DNA from: Sphaerimonospora thailandensis
GTDB taxonomy: Bacteria; Actinomycetota; Actinomycetes; Streptosporangiales; Streptosporangiaceae
Direction of reading: 5' to 3'
Assembly (NCBI RefSeq): GCF_016863115.1
Contig: NZ_BOOG01000036.1
Coordinates: forward strand, 1 to 64,000
Length of the DNA stretch: 64,000 bases
In this document: positions 59,445 to 64,000 of the stretch, in pieces
Position numbering within the stretch: position 1 is the stretch's first letter
Layout of the letters: each line of letters opens with the position of its first letter
Made by a program: the position numbers and the translations under genes
The notes under the pieces: model-generated
What the model saw: the letters and a program-made list of their open reading frames with translations, nothing else
The model's database searches: none
What the model was told of the DNA's origin: nothing

Positions 59445-60224
59445 ATGCCGGACGATGCCCCCAAGCTCGAGAAGAAGATCGTCGTACTCCATCGTGACGA
59501 CTACAACAGGGCCAGAAGCGTGGTCCCGGAGTTGCTCACCGATCCCTTCACCACGGTGGTTCCCGTACCGCTGCGGCCTCCGCTCAGCGACGACCCGACG
59601 CTCCAGTCGATCGAGGACGTGCTCCAGCCGGGAACGCTTCTGATCCGCAACCGCTGGGACGCCGACACGTACGTCGAGGCGGCGCTGGCGTACGAGCGCA
59701 TATCGGCGGCCAAGTTCAACCTCGTCGCGGAAGTCTGCCAGATGCTCGGTGCGGCCCGGCTCGAGGTCAGGGAGATCCGTGAGGTGACCGAGGACGGGCA
59801 GGTCGGCGCGGCGATTCGGTTCCAGGCCGGTGCGGTCACCGGCTCGGTCCACGGCGTCGGCGAGTCGCTGCGGCGCGTCGCCCAGTCGATGCAGGCCCTG
59901 TGGGAGTGGCGCGGCGGCGAACCCGCCACGGACGCCGCCGCAGCGCACGCCCGCCGAGAAGGAATTCAGGACGACCCGGCCATCCGCACTCTCATCCGGC
60001 AGCGCAGCTTTCCTCAGAACGAACTCGAGGAGCACTCGCTCGAACTCGACATCAGTTCGGAGGCGCTGCGAGAGGTGCACGCCGCTGTGCACGTCGCCTC
60101 CGTCCTCCGCAAGCTCGGCCCATCCTTCGACGGCGCGTTCCAGGCCGTCACCAAGGATGCCCGGCGGCTCATCCTGACCATGAGGGTGGTTTTCCCGCCC
60201 ACCGGCCACCACCCCATCAGGTGA
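59445..60224 (+). CDS. Hypothetical cytosolic protein, 259 aa
   Basis: Unrecognised, soluble protein. Seen: 'KKIVVLHRDDYNRARSVVPELLTDPFTTVVPVPLRPPLSDDPTLQSIEDVLQPGTLLIRNRWDADTYVEAALAYERISAAKFNLVAEVCQMLGAARLEVREIREVTEDGQVG', followed by a helical C-terminal half. There is no membrane segment or catalytic motif. It starts two bases after the previous stop, between the tail-anchored protein and the lipase. Role perhaps adaptor or regulator of the operon products (inference only). Confidence 0.7.
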   Translation: MPDDAPKLEKKIVVLHRDDYNRARSVVPELLTDPFTTVVPVPLRPPLSDDPTLQSIEDVLQPGTLLIRNRWDADTYVEAALAYERISAAKFNLVAEVCQMLGAARLEVREIREVTEDGQVGAAIRFQAGAVTGSVHGVGESLRRVAQSMQALWEWRGGEPATDAAAAHARREGIQDDPAIRTLIRQRSFPQNELEEHSLELDISSEALREVHAAVHVASVLRKLGPSFDGAFQAVTKDARRLILTMRVVFPPTGHHPIR

Positions 60225-60236
60225 TCGGAGGCTGCC

Positions 60237-61220
60237 ATGTCCCGCGCGGACATCGCCCGCGAACTGCTCAACCGCCTGCTGTCCAAAGACTGGTCCATGT
60301 CCGACGAGGAGGAGCTCGGCTGGGGATATGCCATGGGCCTGCTCGCGGCGGCGACCTATGCCGACGACCCCGTGGCGGCGGCACTCGCCGCGATCAGGCA
60401 GGCCGTACGTGGCGAGTGGCGGGTGCGGATCGCCGCGACACACGACGATCACGAAGTACACGTCACCAACACCCTGATCTGCGAGTCGGACGATCTCACA
60501 TTGGTGGCCTACCGCGGCACGACCACCTTCGGGGCAGATCTGAGCGAGGACCGCATGGCCGCGACCATCCTGGGCTGGCTGGACAACATCACGAGCGCCT
60601 TGGGGCGGACCGACTACCAGGCGGCCTATCACTGGCGCGCGCTCGCCACGCTCGACGACGTCCGCCGGGCCGTGGCCGCCGCACGCGAACGTAAGGCGCG
60701 CGTCTTCATGTCCGGCCACAGCGCGGGCGGAGCGATCGCACTGATGGCCGCCCGTGACCTGACTCAGGAGTTCCACCGCGTCCACAGGGTCTTCACCTAC
60801 GGCTCACCGATGCCCGGAACGGCGGACTTCGAGTTTTCCGTCGCAAATGTGCCGGTGACGCGCTTCGAGCATGGCGACGACCCGGTTCCGTGGTTTCCGG
60901 GGCAGTACTCCCACGTCCGCGCTCCCGGCGTGGCCATGGTGGGGGAGCTCGCCGGAGGTCTGTTCCGTGGCACCCCGCTGCCCCTCTCCTGGCGCCCTGT
61001 CGGCCGGCTCCGATACCTGCATCCGCCCGGATCGGCCATCGAGCCGTCCGACCGCCGAACACCGGACGGGCACGGTTTGACCACCGGCGAGTCGAAGCAC
61101 CTCATCGAGAGGCGTCTGAAAACCCGGGGACGCCTCCGCGATTCGGTCAAGGATCACCACATCGCCGCATACCTCGCCGCACTCCGTGCCTTGACGGCGC
61201 AGGGCCCGCGACAGCCATGA
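60237..61220 (+). CDS. Class 3 lipase-family hydrolase
   Basis: Alpha/beta-hydrolase of 327 aa, Lipase_3 family. Seen: nucleophile elbow G-H-S-A-G with Ser 162, oxyanion region 'TLVAYRGTTTF', acid residue in 'VTRFEHGDDPVPWFPG' (Asp about 215) and a candidate His in 'VKDHHIAAYLAAL' near the C-terminus. No signal peptide, so it acts inside the cell, presumably on membrane glycerolipids. It is the last gene of the GTPase operon. A lipase held in check by a membrane GTPase would be an attractive membrane-damaging effector. Confidence 0.87.
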   Translation: MSRADIARELLNRLLSKDWSMSDEEELGWGYAMGLLAAATYADDPVAAALAAIRQAVRGEWRVRIAATHDDHEVHVTNTLICESDDLTLVAYRGTTTFGADLSEDRMAATILGWLDNITSALGRTDYQAAYHWRALATLDDVRRAVAAARERKARVFMSGHSAGGAIALMAARDLTQEFHRVHRVFTYGSPMPGTADFEFSVANVPVTRFEHGDDPVPWFPGQYSHVRAPGVAMVGELAGGLFRGTPLPLSWRPVGRLRYLHPPGSAIEPSDRRTPDGHGLTTGESKHLIERRLKTRGRLRDSVKDHHIAAYLAALRALTAQGPRQP

Positions 61221-61250
61221 CCCGGACCGGCCTGCGACGATTGGAACCCG

Positions 61251-61757
61251 ATGCAGCCCATCCCACGGCTGACCGCCCGGATCATCCTCGTCGACGCAGA
61301 GGATCGCCTGCTCCTCTTACAGGGGTACGGCAGCGGCGAGCGGCAACATCGGCTTGAATGGACCACCCCCGGGGGAAGGGTCGGCGAAGGCGAGTCGCTC
61401 ACGCAAACGGCCTCGCGGGAGTTGCGCGAGGAGACCGGCCTGCTTGTGCCGCCCGCCGACCTCGGCCCGGTCGTGGCGGTCAGTTCGGGAACCTGGCGGC
61501 GGGACGGAACGACGGTCCTGGGGATCGACACGTTCTTCTACGCCCGCTTCTACGCCCGCATGGGAGAGACGACTGTGAAGACCTCGGGCCGGGACGAGTT
61601 CGAGCAGTCGCTGATCGTCGCGCATCACTGGTGGAGCATTCCTGAGCTGCGATGCTCCAACGAACGGGTGTTCCCGTCCGGTCTGGCCGGCCTTGTCGCG
61701 CAGTTGATCGGTGGGAACATCCCGGCAACGCCTGTCGCCCTCTCCTCACCGTGGTGA
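61251..61757 (+). CDS. NUDIX hydrolase
   Basis: NUDIX-family pyrophosphohydrolase of 168 aa. The NUDIX box is intact: 'GGRVGEGESLTQTASRELREETGL' fits G-x5-E-x7-R-E-x2-E-E-x-G. N-terminal strand 'RLTARIILVDAEDRLLLLQGYGS' and 'HHWWSIPEL' complete the domain. Start ATG 61251. It follows the lipase by about 30 bases and could be the operon's fifth gene, although it is also a common stand-alone type. Substrate unknown. Confidence 0.9.
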   Translation: MQPIPRLTARIILVDAEDRLLLLQGYGSGERQHRLEWTTPGGRVGEGESLTQTASRELREETGLLVPPADLGPVVAVSSGTWRRDGTTVLGIDTFFYARFYARMGETTVKTSGRDEFEQSLIVAHHWWSIPELRCSNERVFPSGLAGLVAQLIGGNIPATPVALSSPW

Positions 61758-61808
61758 GCCCGTCGCGGGGTTGCGCGAATCCCCCCTCTCTCCCGCTCAA
61801 AAGGGGGG
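61745..61808. terminator. Hairpins between convergent NUDIX and isomerase genes
   Basis: CTCACC-GT-GGTGAG (61745-61758) overlaps the NUDIX stop codon, and CCCCCC...GGGGGG (61781-61808, 16-base loop) follows. Either may end the convergent transcripts; assignment is tentative. Confidence 0.35.
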
Positions 61809-61909
61809 ACGCTCGGCGTGGGGGTGTCAGGATCACCATCGACGCTGAGAACGGCATGAGCAGCGCCGCGCCGGCAGGGCGGCTGTTAGGCGGCCCCGAC
61901 ATCGTGCGA

Positions 61910-62269
61910 CTATCGCCTCAGCACACGTTTGTGGTAGTTCTCGATGTCTCGAACCTCGACGGTGACCTGGGTGGTCAGCCCGGTCCCGGGCCTGATGTGA
62001 TCGCAGAGCGTCGCGAGGGTCAGATCCCCCAGCCGGGTTTTGACCGCGGGGTCACGGCCGGGCAGGATCGCCAGATCCACGTGGATCATCGCCTCGGTGG
62101 CTGCTCCGCTACCGATGACCGCTTCAGCGATGGGATAGAAGCGAGTCTTGAAGTCTGGCAGGGCGCTGCCGATCAGCCCGGCCGCGGCCGAGTGAAGTGC
62201 CAGCGCGAACCCGCGCCGATCGAACGCCTCAGCAAGGGCGGCTGAGTACTCGACAGTGATCTGTGGCAT
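61910..62269 (-). CDS. 5-carboxymethyl-2-hydroxymuconate isomerase-like protein
   Basis: Protein of 119 aa of the CHMI family in the tautomerase superfamily. Seen: start 'MPQITVEYSAALAEAF' with the Pro directly after Met, which is the catalytic N-terminal base in this superfamily; 'HSAAAGLIGSALPDFKTRFYPIAEAVIGSG' and 'VDLAILPGRDPAVKTRLGDLTLATL' follow. CHMI acts in homoprotocatechuate breakdown, but no other gene of that pathway is visible nearby. ATG 62269. Confidence 0.82.
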   Translation of the reverse strand: MPQITVEYSAALAEAFDRRGFALALHSAAAGLIGSALPDFKTRFYPIAEAVIGSGAATEAMIHVDLAILPGRDPAVKTRLGDLTLATLCDHIRPGTGLTTQVTVEVRDIENYHKRVLRR

Positions 62270-62322
62270 GCCACTGATTATCGAGGCCGGCTGAGGCGCG
62301 CCATCGCCTACGGTGATCACAC

Positions 62323-62571
62323 TCAGGCCTCTTCCAGAAAGACGTAGGGGTCGGTGCGGTTGTCGTGTTTGTCGAGGATGAGGAAGGCGACGGTGTCGAC
62401 TTCGGGGAAGCTCATCACCAGTCGCCAACCCTCGGGAAGTTGCACAACGCAGAACCGGGGCCAGTTGCCCGGGCCCGATAGGCGGTAATGCGCGGCGGCA
62501 CATCCACGCTGCGCGGTGTCGCGGTGGACCTGTACGAACGCTTCGGGCGGCTCGGCCGTACGACCTTCGTT
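62323..62571 (-). pseudogene. Start-less ORF resembling a small RelE-like protein
   Basis: A minus-strand frame ends at a TGA (62325-62323) and reads back through 'FVQVHRDTAQRGCAAAHYRLSG', 'WPRFCVVQLPEGWRLVMSFPE' and 'VDTVAFLILDKHDNRTDPYVFLEEA', which looks like real protein. The frame is open upstream to 62656 but contains no ATG, GTG or TTG before this conserved part. A possible N-terminal portion lies in another frame (TTG 62830 to stop 62570), so a frameshift or deletion is likely. The beta-rich C-terminus recalls small toxin-like proteins; identity is uncertain. Confidence 0.45.
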
Positions 62572-62830
62572 ATGCTGCCGTCTCGCTCTGGTTGAACGCG
62601 GGGTAGCAGCTCCCGAGGCCGCCGAACGTGCGGGGGCATGGCGTGGATGTGCTGTTCAGGGTCCACATGAAGTGCATCGATGGCGGTGCGGTCATCCCGT
62701 CCTCAAAGACCTTCTCCTGATGCGCGGGATCCACGATCACGTTCCCTTCGCCGGGGTTTCCAACCCAATCGTCAGCCACGATCCATGACGGGGTAGCAGA
62801 GACCGGGGGTTCGATGTCGCTCGACGTCAA
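62570..62830 (-). CDS. Possible small ORF or upstream part of broken gene
   Basis: TTG-started frame of 86 codons with mixed composition ('WIVADDWVGNPGEGNVIVDPAHQEKVFEDGMTAPPSMHFMW'). I do not recognise it. It ends just where the start-less frame (62323-62571) becomes protein-like, so the two may be pieces of one decayed gene. Evidence is weak. Confidence 0.3.
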   Translation of the reverse strand: MTSSDIEPPVSATPSWIVADDWVGNPGEGNVIVDPAHQEKVFEDGMTAPPSMHFMWTLNSTSTPCPRTFGGLGSCYPAFNQSETAA

Positions 62831-62902
62831 TTACGGTATGCATCTGGACGATCACGGAAATTGGCCGAAGACCTGCGGGAGACCGCGCCTTACAGTGAAG
62901 AT

Positions 62903-63133
62903 ATGGGCATGTTGACTGTTGAACTCGACGTCAAGGCCGAGAAGGCCCTGGGCGAGCTGACTTCCGACGGCCGCTCCGCATCTGAAGCCGTCCGCGAAGC
63001 GCTTCTCATCGCCCAGCGTCTCCGTCGTATGGAACAGGCCCAAGTCGCAGCCGAGCGGTTGGCCAACGACCCCGCCGACAGGGCCGAAGCAGAAGCGATC
63101 ATGAGGGACACGGAGCACCTGCGTGCGTGGTGA
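62903..63133 (+). CDS. MazE-like/RHH antitoxin
   Basis: Small acidic protein of 76 aa. Seen: 'LTVELDVKAEKALGELTSDGRSASEAVREALLIAQRLRRMEQAQVAAERLANDPADRAEAEAIM', the ribbon-helix-helix N-terminus and long acidic helix of antitoxins paired with MazF/PemK toxins in actinobacteria. ATG 62903 with AGTGAAG upstream. Its last 11 bases overlap the toxin start. Confidence 0.82.
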   Translation: MGMLTVELDVKAEKALGELTSDGRSASEAVREALLIAQRLRRMEQAQVAAERLANDPADRAEAEAIMRDTEHLRAW

Positions 63134-63365
63134 CGTGTACAGGCTGCGCGCTCCCCGAGACGCGATGGCCCATGAGCAACGAGGTGAGCGTTTCGCGGTG
63201 ATCCTCCAGTCGGACTTCCTCGCCCACATCTCCACCGTGCGGATAGCCCCGACCTCAGCGAGTACGCCTCCCGCACATGGACCTATGGCGGCGGGTTTCG
63301 TCTGGGTTGCGGGCGGGGCAGTCGCCCGATGTAACCGCTGGTCAGACGCCGTTTTGACTGGTTGA
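63123..63365 (+). CDS. MazF/PemK-type toxin, C-terminus probably degraded
   Basis: Endoribonuclease toxin of the PemK/MazF family, 80 aa. The N-terminal half is canonical: 'RGDVYRLRAPRDAMAHEQRGERFAVILQSD', then 'ISTVRIAPTSAS'. After residue about 47 the sequence (TPPAHGPMAAGFVWVAGGAVARCNRWSDAVLTG) no longer resembles the family, which normally continues for about 30-60 residues with 'FRPEV...VLVEQ'. A frameshift or a junction with the adjacent tRNA fragment would explain this. The toxin may be inactive. Confidence 0.7.
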   Translation: MRGDVYRLRAPRDAMAHEQRGERFAVILQSDFLAHISTVRIAPTSASTPPAHGPMAAGFVWVAGGAVARCNRWSDAVLTG

Positions 63366-63366
63366 G

Positions 63367-63424
63367 CGGAGAGCGTGGGATTCGAACCCACGAGGACCGT
63401 CACCGGCCCTAGAGCGGTTTTCAA
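63367..63424 (-). repeat. tRNA-Ser(TGA) 3'-half fragment (att-like)
   Basis: On the minus strand the sequence runs from the anticodon loop (TTGAAAA, anticodon TGA) through the 3' anticodon strand ACCGC, a long variable arm (AGGGCC...GGTCCT), a perfect T arm (GTGGG-TTCGAAT-CCCAC) and the 3' acceptor strand GCTCTCC-G. The long variable arm marks tRNA-Ser. The bases upstream (63425 onward) do not supply an anticodon 5' strand, D arm or acceptor 5' strand, so this is not a working tRNA but a 3' fragment, as left by integration. Confidence 0.72.
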
Positions 63425-63557
63425 GAGCACTACGGTTCCCGCACCCCACCGCCCCTGACCTACGGCTCAGCCCTAAACAGAGATCGGACCAAATAAGATC
63501 ATCCCGAAAATATCCCGCGGGGTGAGGCCGCCGTGTCGCTCCGAGGAGGCTCGGGGT

Positions 63558-63764
63558 CTAGATCCCCTCACCCGGACGGGTGATGTCGACGTTCGGGAAC
63601 AGGTGGTGGAGGACGTCGTCATCGGCGTCCAGGTTGCACTCGACGAAGTGGTGATAGCCCACCTCCGACGCATACTGCCGCCATTCCTCGCGCTCGTGCT
63701 CCGAAATCGACCACCACGCGTCGCTGGACTCCAACGGGCTCTTCTCCTGCTCACTCATGCCCAT
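63558..63764 (-). CDS. Small acidic protein, 68 aa
   Basis: Short, strongly acidic protein ('SEQEKSPLESSDAWWSISEHEREEWRQYASEVGYHHFVECNLDADDDVLHHLFPNVDITRPGEGI') with no recognised domain. Start is uncertain among a run of ATG codons (63770, 63767, 63764, 63758); 63764 gives a workable distance from AAGG. The composition is that of a real protein, possibly an immunity or anti-toxin-like factor, but nothing proves it. Confidence 0.55.
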   Translation of the reverse strand: MGMSEQEKSPLESSDAWWSISEHEREEWRQYASEVGYHHFVECNLDADDDVLHHLFPNVDITRPGEGI

Positions 63765-63917
63765 CATCATGCCTTGGACGGGGGACAAACCCGGACTGGC
63801 CCTCGGAGCCCGCGGGAGCCGAGAACGGTGACTGACGCCATACGGCACGCCGCCGTGGTCGTCACGGCCTCGATCCCCGCGCTCGACGGCGAACCAGCGC
63901 GCGTGCTGTGCTGGGGA

Positions 63918-64000
63918 TCAGCTCGACTCGGCCAGCGTCCAGCCGTTCTTGCGCTCCAGCCCCGACAGCAGGCCCTCCAGGCATCTGCGGGTACGCAGCC
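63918..64000 (-). pseudogene. IS701-type transposase N-terminal remnant, cut by window end
   Basis: Reading leftward from the window edge: 'LRTRRCLEGLLSGLERKNGWTLAESS' then a stop (63920-63918). The 'LLSGLERKNGWTLAE' block is the conserved N-terminal motif of actinobacterial IS701-family transposases, which normally run on for more than 300 residues. The element is therefore a remnant, joined at about 63922 to unrelated sequence. Its start lies beyond the window. Confidence 0.7.

Noticed and set aside
63367-63460. Functional tRNA-Ser gene
   Set aside because: The variable arm, T arm and 3' acceptor are good, but the bases on the 5' side cannot form the anticodon stem, D arm or acceptor stem.

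Overview
The window is high-GC actinobacterial chromosome. It has many GTG starts, stop/start overlaps of the ATGA or GTGA type inside operons, DmdR/IdeR-type iron boxes, a Nur-type nickel box and families typical of the Streptomyces/Streptosporangiales side of the phylum. A Streptosporangiaceae-like host is my inference from overall character; no rRNA or marker gene is present to prove it. No CRISPR array, rRNA or intact tRNA was seen.

Left edge (0-3 kb): an accessory zone. Two near-identical copies of the 3' half of a tRNA-Ala(TGC) gene flank a HigBA-type toxin-antitoxin pair, and a separate 34-bp direct repeat flanks a GNAT gene, which looks like scars of repeated site-specific integration. 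From 2.8 to 10.5 kb comes ordinary housekeeping and metabolism: GNAT and SMP-30 lactonase, PAP2 phosphatase, FBP zinc protein with a divergent TetR regulator and clear operator dyads, DUF72, a methyltransferase and the Mg transporter MgtE.

10.5-15.8 kb: a complete five-gene oligopeptide/nickel-family ABC importer headed by an exact TTGCAA-N5-TTGCAA site, so probably nikABCDE under Nur. 16.7-28.2 kb: an eight-gene, mostly translationally coupled operon (substrate-binding protein, two LivG/F ATPases, LivH/M permeases, amidase, Zn alcohol dehydrogenase, aryl-aldehyde dehydrogenase) next to an IclR regulator and a divergent second aldehyde dehydrogenase. Together they suggest import and oxidation of an aromatic amide or alcohol. 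28.4-31.7 kb: a MacB/FtsX-type ABC exporter ending at an 18-bp perfect hairpin.

31.8-44.5 kb: an iron-regulated hydroxamate siderophore locus. Leftward: ferric-siderophore binding protein, desA, desB, desC, desD. Rightward from twin iron boxes: two FecCD permeases, ATPase, a cytosolic penicillin-acylase-like hydrolase, a second siderophore-type GNAT and a FhuF-type Fe-S reductase. So synthesis, uptake, acyl-group tailoring and iron release are in one locus. A second, membrane-anchored penicillin acylase follows on the opposite strand.

47-61.3 kb: a block rich in predicted conflict and immunity proteins: an OLD-like AAA ATPase with a Toprim-like DUF4276 partner; a 642-aa protein with Mrr-N-like, ATL-like and HEPN-like segments; a TIR-GUN4 fusion with an XRE regulator; and a four-gene operon encoding a membrane-anchored small GTPase, a tail-anchored protein, a soluble unknown and a class-3 lipase. 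I consider this the likeliest home of an undescribed system. The right edge (61.9-64 kb) is again broken: a start-less ORF, a MazEF-like pair with a degraded toxin, a tRNA-Ser 3' fragment and an IS701-type transposase remnant at the window end.
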